DNA from: Spirochaetota bacterium
Lineage (GTDB): Bacteria; Spirochaetota; Leptospiria; Turneriellales; Turneriellaceae
Length of the DNA: 5,139 nt
Direction of reading: 5' to 3'
Assembly (NCBI GenBank): GCA_029561505.1
Contig: JAKQXK010000362.1
Location: 1 to 5,139, forward strand
Numbering within the stretch: position 1 is the first letter of the stretch; each line of letters starts with the position of its first letter. Position numbers and translations under genes: made by a program. The notes beneath the pieces were generated by a model. It worked only from the letters and a program-made list of their open reading frames with translations. It was not told the origin of the DNA and did not search any database. This document shows positions 1-5,139 of the stretch, piece by piece.

Positions 1-122
1 TGGGGGTTTTTGGCCTGGGTAATGTTGAAATCCACCCGTGGAATTGGCACCTGCTGCGCGTAAAGAGCCCCTGCTGCGACGGCGATGGCGAGCACGAGCG
101 CCGTGCGTGTCAGTGAATTCAT
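1..122 (-). CDS. fliP: Flagellar biosynthesis protein FliP, N-terminal part (runs off the window)
   Basis: FliP is an inner-membrane core subunit of the flagellar type III export gate, where it assembles with FliQ and FliR. Only the first 40 codons are in the window. They encode a typical signal peptide (MNSLTRTALVLAIAVAAAGA, probable cleavage after LYA near residue 22), then a short segment with VPIPRVDFNI and an AKNP motif. This resembles the stretch that precedes the first membrane helix in FliP proteins. The ATG (122-120) overlaps the TGA of fliO (121-119) as ATGA, so translation is probably coupled. A GGCGGG at 135-130 lies 7 bases upstream and could serve as the ribosome binding site. 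The identification rests on this N-terminus plus the position directly after fliO, which is the usual order. The catalytically uninformative N-terminus is all that can be judged here. Confidence 0.82.
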   Translation of the reverse strand, partial: MNSLTRTALVLAIAVAAGALYAQQVPIPRVDFNITQAKNP

Positions 123-832
123 GGTTTTTCCCGCCAGTCGAATTTTTCTGAGCGCATTTTTCTTAAGCGCTCCATTGAGCTGCGCCGCTGTGCCTCGAGT
201 TCGGTGTTGCCTTCACCACTTTCTTGAATGGAAAATGAACCCGGATCTTTTTTGCCGAAACGCTGTGAGAGGTTAGTCTTTATGACGCGCGAGAGCTCTG
301 TGACGAAATCTGCACGCGGCGCCTTATTGTCTTCGGCGCAATCGAGTTTGATGCGATCGACGGTATATTTGTCTGTTACTTCGCTCAGTAGCTGTATCGA
401 ATTTTCGCTGACGCCGAGAATCATGAGCCTGCCGGCCATTTCAAGAATCTGCAGACGCTGGTTGGGTCCGAGCGGAAAATCGTAAATGCTCGTGATCGCC
501 GAAAAATTCTGCTGCGGCAACTCGCGTTTGAACTTATAGAGCCGAAAAATGCCGTAAAAAATTGCCAGCAGAAAACCCAATGTCAAAAGAGTGCGAATAA
601 ACTGCCAGACGAGCGAAGGCTGGTCTGCGCCGTTCGCCGGCCGGCCCGGCGTCGCATCGAGCTCGCGCTGCAGTTGCTTGTCAAAATCGTCGAGCGTCTC
701 GGCTTTGCGTGGCGCATCGGCGGCAGGCTTCTCGGCAGCGGCCGGGGCTGCGGGCGTTTTGGCATCCGCCTCTTGCCCATTGAGGTTCACAGAGAAAAAA
801 ATGAGGATTGAGAAAGCAATGGATAATTTCAT
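119..832 (-). CDS. fliO: Flagellar biosynthesis protein FliO
   Basis: A 237-residue FliO-type protein, an accessory membrane protein that helps assemble the FliP ring of the flagellar export gate. Visible parts in order are: a hydrophobic signal-like N-terminus (residues 1-19, MKLSIAFSILIFFSVNLNG); an Ala/Pro/Lys-rich linker (20-45); a short charged stretch (46-60); one membrane helix (about 77-98, followed by basic YKFKR); and the cytoplasmic FliO core (about 110-155). The core has the family pattern LGPNQRLQIL, then GRLMILGVSENSIQLL. The C-terminus (205-237) is highly charged and probably helical. I chose the ATG at 832 because it starts the signal segment. The frame extends to a TTG at 880, but that adds a polar, Cys-containing stretch before the hydrophobic core. 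No clear Shine-Dalgarno is seen, only a GGGG run about 8 bases upstream. It is the first gene of its unit and overlaps fliP by four bases. Confidence 0.85.
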   Translation of the reverse strand: MKLSIAFSILIFFSVNLNGQEADAKTPAAPAAAEKPAADAPRKAETLDDFDKQLQRELDATPGRPANGADQPSLVWQFIRTLLTLGFLLAIFYGIFRLYKFKRELPQQNFSAITSIYDFPLGPNQRLQILEMAGRLMILGVSENSIQLLSEVTDKYTVDRIKLDCAEDNKAPRADFVTELSRVIKTNLSQRFGKKDPGSFSIQESGEGNTELEAQRRSSMERLRKMRSEKFDWREKP

Positions 833-961
833 CTGCCGCGCCCCGCATACAATGTGACATAATTCAAAACAGCGCGGCAATCAAAAAAGTGCAGGCCGTG
901 TATTCTTCTGAGTCGGTGAGAAAAAATGTGCGTTTTCTGGTATTTATTCAGTAGAGGGATT
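833..961. promoter_or_regulatory. Divergent intergenic region between fliO and the ribbon-helix-helix gene
   Basis: This 129-base gap separates two divergently transcribed genes and must hold the promoter or promoters of both if they are not transcribed from further away. It is more A/T-rich than the flanking genes, with A tracts at 883-888 and 921-926. On the minus strand a TTGATT (884-879) lies upstream of AATTAT (864-859), but the 14-base spacing is short, so this is only a weak fliO promoter candidate. No convincing sigma-70 pair was found on the plus strand. A flagellar sigma-factor promoter was not recognised. Confidence 0.35.
953..958 (+). promoter_or_regulatory. Ribosome binding site AGAGGG for the 962 start
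   Basis: AGAGGG ends 3 bases before the ATG at 962, which is slightly close but usable. It competes with GGTGAG (915-920), which lies 5 bases before an in-frame ATG at 926. The two sites leave the start of this gene undecided. The 962 start is preferred because the extra 12 residues (MCVFWYLFSRGI) look unlike the rest of the protein. Confidence 0.45.
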
Positions 962-1402
962 ATGCTGACGACGAGTGTTTCTTTACCGGTAGACTTTGCG
1001 CATATGTGGAGGCGTCGGCAGCGGGCGATTATGCGGCTCGCTATTCGCACGCTGCGCGTTCAGATGCGTAAGGTGCCGGTGAGGCGCGGGGTGAAGCGCA
1101 GGTATAATCGCCAGAGTGGGGATTTTGCGATCGTGACGACGCGATTTACTGAGGCGGAATATGATACGCTCCACTTTGCGGCCGCGGCGCTGCGTGTCAG
1201 CGTGTCGTGGTTGGTCTATTGTATGATCAAGATGTGGATGAAGCGATCAAGAAGACGAATTGCCAATCTGTACGTGACTAACTATGAGCTCAGTTTGTGT
1301 GCTTGGGGTCAAAATGCCGGAATTCTGACCGAAAGCCTGCTCTTCTACCGTAAATTTCCGCGTTTGGAGAAAACCATAGACACCGAACTACGCCTCGACT
1401 AA
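962..1402 (+). CDS. Small basic protein with predicted ribbon-helix-helix DNA-binding core
   Basis: I do not recognise this gene by name. The 146-residue product has three parts. Residues 15-50 are extremely rich in Arg and Lys, with clusters WRRRQR, RRGVKRR and others. Residues 55-93 fit a ribbon-helix-helix (CopG/MetJ-like) fold: a strand around FAIVTTRF, helix A beginning TEAEYDTLHFAAAA, a turn at LRVS and helix B VSWLVYCMIKMWMK. The C-terminal part (98-146) is of mixed character with NLYVTNYEL and LLFYRKFP. RHH proteins bind DNA as dimers through the paired strands, so a transcriptional regulator is plausible, but no target is evident. The basic N-terminal arm is not typical of minimal RHH repressors. 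A longer form starting at 926 (158 residues) is possible. The gene diverges from fliO, and its stop codon lies inside the 3' end of the deacetylase gene. Confidence 0.68.
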   Translation: MLTTSVSLPVDFAHMWRRRQRAIMRLAIRTLRVQMRKVPVRRGVKRRYNRQSGDFAIVTTRFTEAEYDTLHFAAAALRVSVSWLVYCMIKMWMKRSRRRIANLYVTNYELSLCAWGQNAGILTESLLFYRKFPRLEKTIDTELRLD

Positions 1403-2323
1403 ACCCTGAACCACGTTATTCCACCCGGCAGCGATATTACTGAGGTTATAACCACCCCCACCCAAGGCCAAAAGCCGCCCACCCGAGAACTCCCGCGCGA
1501 TTGCCGACAGGTCGCGCGCCGCTCGCGTAAACGACACCGGCGAATACTCCATTCCGGTCAGCGGGTCGCCCGCGATCGAGTCGGCGCCGCATTGCAAGAT
1601 GATAAATTCCGGTTTGTGAGCGCGCAGATGCTCCACGACCCGGCCCCAGGCTCGGTCGAAATCCTCATCGTTTGAACCCGCACGCATCGGCAGATTGAGC
1701 TTCACGCCCGCCGCTGCGCCAACACCGGTCTCGTGCGCATCGCCGGTACCGGGGTAGATGTATTGCTGGTGCATGTCGGCAAAAATGAGCCCAGGGTGCG
1801 ACTCGAAATCGTAGAAGACACCGTCGCCGTGGTGCGCGTCGATATCGACGTAGGCAATGCGGTGGATTTTTCCCCGCGAGAAAAGTTGCTCGATGACGAT
1901 GCCGGCATCGTTAAAGATACAAAAGCCGCCGGCCGTGTCGCGCCGCGCATGGTGCAGCCCGGCAATCGGCACAAACGCCGCTTCGGTTTCACCCGCCATG
2001 ATTGCATCTGCCGCCGCGAGCGCCGTCGCGCACACGGTGAGCGCCGCGTCGAAGCAACCGGGAAAAGCCGGCGTGTCGCCCTGGTCGAGCAGACCAAAAC
2101 CATCGGCCGAAGACTTTTTCACATGCTCGATGTAAGTCGTACTATGGTAGCTCGCGAGAATCTGCGGGTCGCCCTCATGAGGATTGACCACAGTGCTGCG
2201 CTTCGGCAAATCGCGTTTCAGAAACTCGTCATAAAACGCGCCGAAGCGTTTCGTGCTGAACGGATGCCCGCCGGGAAAACCGTAACGGGCGAGTGCTTCA
2301 CCGGCATAGACTTGCGTGCGCAT
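1388..2323 (-). CDS. Histone deacetylase superfamily protein (AcuC/HDAC-like zinc hydrolase)
   Basis: This 311-residue protein belongs to the arginase/deacetylase fold family. These zinc enzymes remove acetyl groups from lysine side chains (for example on acetyl-CoA synthetase, as AcuC does) or from acetylated polyamines and other small amides. All key residues are visible: the His pair H124-H125 in GLHHAR; GGFCIFND (132-139); the zinc ligands D162 and H164 in YVDIDAHHGDG; the second DxH-like region FADMHQQYIYPGTG (181-194); the third zinc ligand D248 in QCGADSIAGDPL; and the catalytic tyrosine Y292 in LALGGGGYN. It should therefore be active. It is somewhat shorter than classical AcuC but covers the whole fold, so the exact substrate is left open. 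The ATG at 2323 gives a normal family N-terminus with GGHP at 18-21. No Shine-Dalgarno is visible upstream. No acetyl-CoA synthetase or acetyltransferase gene is in the window. Confidence 0.95.
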   Translation of the reverse strand: MRTQVYAGEALARYGFPGGHPFSTKRFGAFYDEFLKRDLPKRSTVVNPHEGDPQILASYHSTTYIEHVKKSSADGFGLLDQGDTPAFPGCFDAALTVCATALAAADAIMAGETEAAFVPIAGLHHARRDTAGGFCIFNDAGIVIEQLFSRGKIHRIAYVDIDAHHGDGVFYDFESHPGLIFADMHQQYIYPGTGDAHETGVGAAAGVKLNLPMRAGSNDEDFDRAWGRVVEHLRAHKPEFIILQCGADSIAGDPLTGMEYSPVSFTRAARDLSAIAREFSGGRLLALGGGGYNLSNIAAGWNNVVQGLVEA

Positions 2324-2343
2324 GAGTCAGCGTGTTTAGGCGC

Positions 2344-2366
2344 CACAACGGCGCAAGCGCGTTGTG
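2344..2366. repeat. GC-rich inverted repeat upstream of the deacetylase gene
   Basis: CACAACG (2344-2350) and CGTTGTG (2360-2366) are perfect reverse complements. The 9 bases between them (GCGCAAGCG) extend the stem by CGC/GCG after a one-base bulge. The element lies 21 bases upstream of the deacetylase ATG and 50 bases downstream of the lipoprotein stop. No T run follows on either strand, so it is not a canonical intrinsic terminator. It could be an operator, an RNA processing or attenuating hairpin in the deacetylase leader, or chance. Confidence 0.45.
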
Positions 2367-2391
2367 TCTGAGACGGCAATGGCGCCCACCG

Positions 2392-2401
2392 ACCTTAAGG
2401 T
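2392..2401. repeat. Ten-base perfect palindrome ACCTTAAGGT
   Basis: A self-complementary decamer lies 15 bases beyond the lipoprotein stop codon, in the same 92-base gap as the inverted repeat at 2344-2366. It is A/T-centred and could be a small protein binding site. No second copy was noticed in the window. A function is not supported by anything else. Confidence 0.3.
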
Positions 2402-2415
2402 TATGGAGTTTCTCT

Positions 2416-4326
2416 TTATGGGGCAGTAATCGCAGCGGCCGAGGCATATTTCAGCGCGACGAACAAACCGTTTCCATACGTAATTGACGTTAACGAGGTT
2501 TGAGGCAGAGCTTGCGTCACCCAGTTAATGCCGTCGGTCGACCTAGCCCCATTGGCCCCAATATCGGCAACCGCGACAAAAGTGCCGTTGCCATAGGCGA
2601 CTGATTTCCAAGTTCCCGAAGACGGTAGCGCATGCAATGCCCAGCTGATGCCGTCAGAAGAAGTCTGGGCATTGGCGCCACCATATGGTACGGTGACAAA
2701 AATTCCGTTGGCAAAAAGAATAAACTCGGCGACGCCTGCCATAGTCTGCGCGGTCCATGTGATTCCGTCAGCAGAGGTCGCTGCGGGCAGGCCGTTGGTA
2801 ATTGCGACGAAGACGCTGTTGCCGTACGCAATCGAACGCCAAGTGGCTGATGCTGGCATAGCACGCTGGGTCCATGTGATTCCGTCGGGTGAGGTTGCGG
2901 CCACAGCTGTCGGCCCGAGAGCCACCGCTACGAATAGACCATTGCCGTAGGCGACCGAACTCCAGTTGAGTGATTGGGGCAGTGTCGCAGCCGTCCAGGT
3001 GGTGCCGTTGCTCGATACGGCAGCGGCAGTGCTCGGCCCTTTGGCTACGGCGACAAATAAATTATTACCATACGTGACTGAGCTCCAGGTTGCGCTCGTG
3101 GGCAACAATCGCTGCGTCCATGTTATGCCGTCGGGTGAAGATGTCGCATTTGTGCCGCCGTCGGCGACCGCGACAAACATGCCGTTGCCGAACGTGGCAG
3201 ATCGCCAGTTGGCCGACGCTGATAGTGTTTGCGTTGTCCAGTTTGAACCTGCCGGTGAAGAGGTTGTTTGCGTTGCCGGAGCATACAATGTTTTGTTGCC
3301 AACAGCGTCGCGCACCAGAACGGCAAAGAAGTAGGTCGTAGACCCTGTCAGACCGGTAATTGCTTTCGTGGTGATATTGGCCGTCCAGTCTTGCAATAAG
3401 TCGCCGCCGCTTTTGGCATCGGCTTCGGCAATCGTATCGATATTTGCAGCCGCGGCATCGTCTTTGACCACCTTGTATTCAAGGCTTGCCGGCGTAGTGA
3501 TGTCATCTGTAGCCGCGCCCCAATTCACGCTGAGTGTGGTTGCCGTTACGCCCGCAAATGAAATAGCAGACCCTGCGACCGGTGCCATATCAATTGTAAA
3601 CAGGCCTGTCGCCACTGAAGAATCGGTTTCCCCGTTCTTGCAGGCAATAGCTTCGATCGTCGCTGTTGTCGGCAGAAAAAAGGGAGCCGTATAAAGAAGA
3701 CTACCGCCAATACATGAGGGCGTCGCGTCACAAACGGGCGTCGTCGCGGTTGTCGTATAGCAGATTGTAGCACCGACGGTGGCAGAGCTGATGGTAATAT
3801 TCGGGGCAGAACTGAATGTACCTGCGACCGGACTAAAGGTCGGCGTGTTTACGGTCCCTGTAGCTGACGTCGTGGCAGAAATTTCTGCCGTTTCTGTGCC
3901 GGTGTTTCCCGTCGCATCTCGGGCTCGAATACGGTAATAGTAAGTGGTTAATGCAGAAAGTGACGTCGGACTATACGTCGTTGCGCCCGCTGCAGAGGCA
4001 AAGGTCACCGCAAAAACATTACAGACACCAGGCGTGGTGCTCTGACAGATTTCATAGACCAGTGAGCCCGGCGTTGTGACGTTATCGCTTGCTGCAGACC
4101 ACGATAGATTGATCTGGCTCGAGCCTCCTGGATTTGCCACTGGTGAACCCGGTGTCGTCGGCGGTGTGATGTCTGGTATCGCACCTATCGTTTCATCTTG
4201 ATTTTTTTCCCGAGGCTTGTCCCAAAAATCACCAAAGCCTTTGCATTGCAGAATTGCAAACAAGGCCACCGTGCTTAGGGAATGCGCGAATATACTTCGT
4301 TGTTTCATCTGTGTTTTGCATTTCAT
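2416..4326 (-). CDS. Probable surface lipoprotein: FN3, chitobiase-like, FN3, seven-repeat beta-propeller
   Basis: A 636-residue predicted exported protein of unknown specific function. Residues 1-27 form a basic then hydrophobic signal, followed by Cys28 (context FAILQCKGFGDFWDK), which is the likely lipidated cysteine of a relaxed lipobox. Residues about 50-154 form an FN3-like domain with ASDNVTTPGSLVYEI. About 160-246 match the chitobiase/beta-hexosaminidase C-terminal-type domain (TPTFSPVAGTFSSAPNITIS, then GATICYTTT). About 248-356 form a second FN3 (AATDDITTPASLEYKV, ending TYFFAVLVRDAVGN). Residues 357-636 are seven units with a YGNGxFVAV strand and an Asp-box-like SxDGxxW turn, expected to fold as a propeller. 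Six cysteines in the first two domains (94, 102, 189, 199, 205, 229) suit disulfides in an exported protein. ATG 4326 is chosen because GAGG lies 5 bases upstream. The frame runs further to 4431, but that adds an Arg-rich leader ahead of the signal peptide. A role in adhesion or ligand binding is only a guess. Confidence 0.85.
   Translation of the reverse strand: MKCKTQMKQRSIFAHSLSTVALFAILQCKGFGDFWDKPREKNQDETIGAIPDITPPTTPGSPVANPGGSSQINLSWSAASDNVTTPGSLVYEICQSTTPGVCNVFAVTFASAAGATTYSPTSLSALTTYYYRIRARDATGNTGTETAEISATTSATGTVNTPTFSPVAGTFSSAPNITISSATVGATICYTTTATTPVCDATPSCIGGSLLYTAPFFLPTTATIEAIACKNGETDSSVATGLFTIDMAPVAGSAISFAGVTATTLSVNWGAATDDITTPASLEYKVVKDDAAAANIDTIAEADAKSGGDLLQDWTANITTKAITGLTGSTTYFFAVLVRDAVGNKTLYAPATQTTSSPAGSNWTTQTLSASANWRSATFGNGMFVAVADGGTNATSSPDGITWTQRLLPTSATWSSVTYGNNLFVAVAKGPSTAAAVSSNGTTWTAATLPQSLNWSSVAYGNGLFVAVALGPTAVAATSPDGITWTQRAMPASATWRSIAYGNSVFVAITNGLPAATSADGITWTAQTMAGVAEFILFANGIFVTVPYGGANAQTSSDGISWALHALPSSGTWKSVAYGNGTFVAVADIGANGARSTDGINWVTQALPQTSLTSITYGNGLFVALKYASAAAITAP
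2419..3258 (-). repeat. Seven tandem repeats of about 120 bases coding for propeller blades
   Basis: The repeats are clear in the protein: YGN-type strands begin at residues 379, 419, 460, 501, 538, 578 and 617, so the period is 37-41 residues. Asp-box-like motifs fall between them: SPDGITW (twice), SSNGTTW, SADGITW, SSDGISW, STDGINW, plus a degenerate SPAGSNW at 357-363. At DNA level the copies have diverged. Short stretches such as TCCATGTGATTCCGTC (2754 and 2871, plus strand) are still shared. The fifth unit is the most degenerate (FANGIF in place of YGNGxF). Confidence 0.8.
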
Positions 4327-4331
4327 AGAAG

Positions 4332-4335
4332 CCTC
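4332..4335 (-). promoter_or_regulatory. Ribosome binding site GAGG for the lipoprotein gene
   Basis: GAGG lies 5 bases before the ATG at 4326, inside a small tandem repeat of GGCGA (4343-4332 read on the minus strand). It decides the start in favour of 4326 over the next in-frame ATG at 4308, which has no such site. The TAG that ends the spacer reading frame (4345-4343) sits at the head of this same element. Confidence 0.6.
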
Positions 4336-4342
4336 GCCTCGC

Positions 4343-4456
4343 CTACGAAAAGCGAACGCTGATCGCAATCTCTTGCCGCGTCTTGATCCCGAGACCCGTC
4401 GCAAACGTGCGCCCGCGCGACTCAGCTTCAAAGATCAAATCACCCGCCACCGGCAT
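4343..4456 (-). other. Coding-like short frame in the spacer, possible gene remnant or small protein
   Basis: The spacer between the two repeat genes holds a minus-strand frame that is open from 4540 to a TAG at 4345-4343. Its only ATG is at 4456, giving 37 residues. Codon choice and residue pattern look like real protein: DLIFEAESRGRTFATGLGIK followed by a strand with alternating hydrophobic residues, EIAISVRFS, at the very end. The terminal I-x-I-x-V-x-F pattern resembles the last strand of an outer-membrane barrel, although a Ser follows the Phe. No strong ribosome binding site precedes the ATG. It lies in a different frame from both neighbours and ends 16 bases before the lipoprotein ATG. 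It may be the 3' remnant of a disrupted gene, a small gene coupled to the lipoprotein, or chance. I do not recognise the family. Confidence 0.33.
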
Positions 4457-4479
4457 TTCTTGCCACGACTCTTTTAACT

Positions 4480-5139
4480 CTAGTACTCCAGAGCCTGGCC
4501 CGTCGTTGCCTCGATGCCGGCGAAGTAACTCATGCCCGTACTAGCGATTGTAGTGAAAATACCGCCAGCATAAAGTGTTTTTCCTGACAGGCCGAACGCA
4601 AGTGCATAAACCGAGGCGTTGGCATTCGGATTCGATGCAGTGGCGCTGCCAGTGCTTAGGTCAAGTGCAGCGATGTAGTTTCGTGCCTGCCCGCCGATGG
4701 TAGTAAAATCACCCCCGGCATAGAGTGTCGTGCCCGAAACCGCAAGGGCTCGCACCAAGCCACTCGCATCGGGATTCCAGGTCGTGGCGCTACCGGTGCT
4801 GATATCGATCGCGGCAATGCGGTTTCGCGCCTGCCCACCAATCGTAGTGAAACTACCCCCTGCATAGACTGTAGTTCCTGAAACAGCAAGGGCGTTAATC
4901 CTGTTGTTCGCATCAGGATTCCAGGCCGTTGCGTTACCGGTACTTAAATCGATCGCCGCGATTCGGTTTCTCGTCTGCCCGCCGATGGTAATGAAATCGC
5001 CCCCGGCGTAGACGTTTGTCCCCGAAACGGCAAGCGCATAGACAATGTTGCTAGAATTGGGGTTCCAAGCGGTAGCGCTACCGGTGCCGACATCGAGTGC
5101 AGCAACACGGTTTCGCGTCTGGCCTCCGACGGTCGTGAA
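4480..5139 (-). CDS. Repeat protein, propeller-like, C-terminal 219 residues (5' end outside the window)
   Basis: The frame is open from the right edge of the window to a TAG at 4482-4480, with no start inside that is likely to be real (a TTG at 4758 falls mid-repeat). The 219 visible residues are three 48-residue units, one of 50 and a final partial unit of 25. The consensus is FTTIGGQARNRIAAID, then LSTGSATAWNPDAN, then ALAVSGTTVYAGGD. Such YAGG-F-T-GG repeats resemble Delta-60/DUF5122-like or PQQ-like propeller repeats of secreted bacterial proteins; the assignment is from pattern memory. The fourth unit carries a two-residue insertion (AFGLSG) and has SNP in place of WNP. The last unit has lost the GGQ motif and ends at EATTGQALEY, as expected for the closing strand. 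No signal peptide can be judged. It is followed by the spacer frame and the lipoprotein gene in the same direction. Confidence 0.82.
   Translation of the reverse strand, partial: FTTVGGQTRNRVAALDVGTGSATAWNPNSSNIVYALAVSGTNVYAGGDFITIGGQTRNRIAAIDLSTGNATAWNPDANNRINALAVSGTTVYAGGSFTTIGGQARNRIAAIDISTGSATTWNPDASGLVRALAVSGTTLYAGGDFTTIGGQARNYIAALDLSTGSATASNPNANASVYALAFGLSGKTLYAGGIFTTIASTGMSYFAGIEATTGQALEY
4483..5139 (-). repeat. Tandem 144-base repeats within the propeller-like gene
   Basis: Units run 5139-4996, 4995-4852, 4851-4708 (144 bases each), 4707-4558 (150 bases) and a partial 4557-4483. The first four are closely similar in DNA as well as protein, for example around GGTAGCGCTACCG-type stretches and the GGCGGGCAG that encodes GGQ. 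The array begins before the window edge, so the copy number is unknown. Similarity falls toward the 3' end, the usual pattern when terminal repeats escape homogenisation. Confidence 0.85.

Noticed and set aside
833..880. TTG start at 880 for fliO
   Set aside because: The added residues (PRCFELCHIVCGARQ) are polar and precede an otherwise good signal segment, and TTG is a rarer start.
901..906. TATTCT as a -10 box for the plus-strand gene
   Set aside because: The matching -35 position (878-883, CAATCA) is a poor fit and there is no extended -10 motif.
2344..2366. Intrinsic terminator
   Set aside because: The stem is good, but no U-tract follows on either strand.
1733..2371. Plus-strand open frame of 212 codons opposite the deacetylase gene
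   Set aside because: It mirrors a gene with all catalytic motifs intact. Its translation is Arg/Val-rich with no recognisable domain, as expected for an antisense shadow in GC-biased DNA.
2632..3341. Plus-strand open frames opposite the propeller region
   Set aside because: They are antisense shadows of the repeat-coding strand; their repetitive composition follows the real repeats and they have no plausible start signals.
4327..4431. Extension of the lipoprotein gene to an upstream start at 4431
   Set aside because: It would put an Arg-rich 35-residue leader before the signal peptide. The ATG at 4326 has a proper GAGG site, and another frame in this stretch looks more like real coding sequence.
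4656..4913. 85-codon minus-strand frame in the right-hand repeat region
   Set aside because: It is out of frame with the conserved 48-residue repeats. Its own repetitiveness just reflects the DNA repeats.
4483..5139. Possible CRISPR array because of regular repeats
   Set aside because: The repeats are contiguous 144-base coding units without unique spacers, and the reading frame is kept throughout.

Overview
The window looks like chromosomal DNA from a spirochaete of the Leptospira/Turneriella type. This is an inference from three things: a FliO/FliP-type flagellar export gene pair, a probable lipoprotein with a relaxed spirochaete-like lipobox, and surface-type proteins built from FN3, chitobiase-like and beta-propeller modules. 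I could not run any database search, so the lineage is a best guess. Base composition is moderately GC-rich by eye.

Layout. On the minus strand at the left edge, fliO (119-832) is followed by fliP (starts at 122 and runs off the window), joined by an ATGA stop/start overlap. Divergent from fliO across a 129-base gap is a plus-strand gene (962-1402) for a small, very basic protein with a likely ribbon-helix-helix core. Its 3' end overlaps by 15 bases the 3' end of a minus-strand histone-deacetylase-family gene (1388-2323), whose zinc and catalytic residues are all intact. Upstream of that, after a 92-base gap holding a GC-rich inverted repeat, lies a long minus-strand gene (2416-4326). It encodes a probable lipoprotein with the order FN3, chitobiase-like, FN3, then seven roughly 40-residue repeats that should form a beta-propeller. 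The right end (4480-5139) is the 3' part of another minus-strand gene, made of 48-residue (144-base) repeats of a second, different propeller-like kind; its start lies outside the window.

The three minus-strand genes from 5139 to 1388 all point the same way and could be co-transcribed, but nothing ties the deacetylase functionally to the two repeat proteins. The flagellar pair is a separate transcription unit starting in the 833-961 gap. The most unexpected item is the 153-base spacer between the two repeat genes. It is mostly filled by a reading frame with strongly coding-like composition that matches neither neighbour and ends in an amphipathic strand resembling an outer-membrane barrel terminus. 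It is either a gene remnant or a small unannotated gene. No tRNA, rRNA, CRISPR array, insertion sequence or convincing intrinsic terminator was seen.
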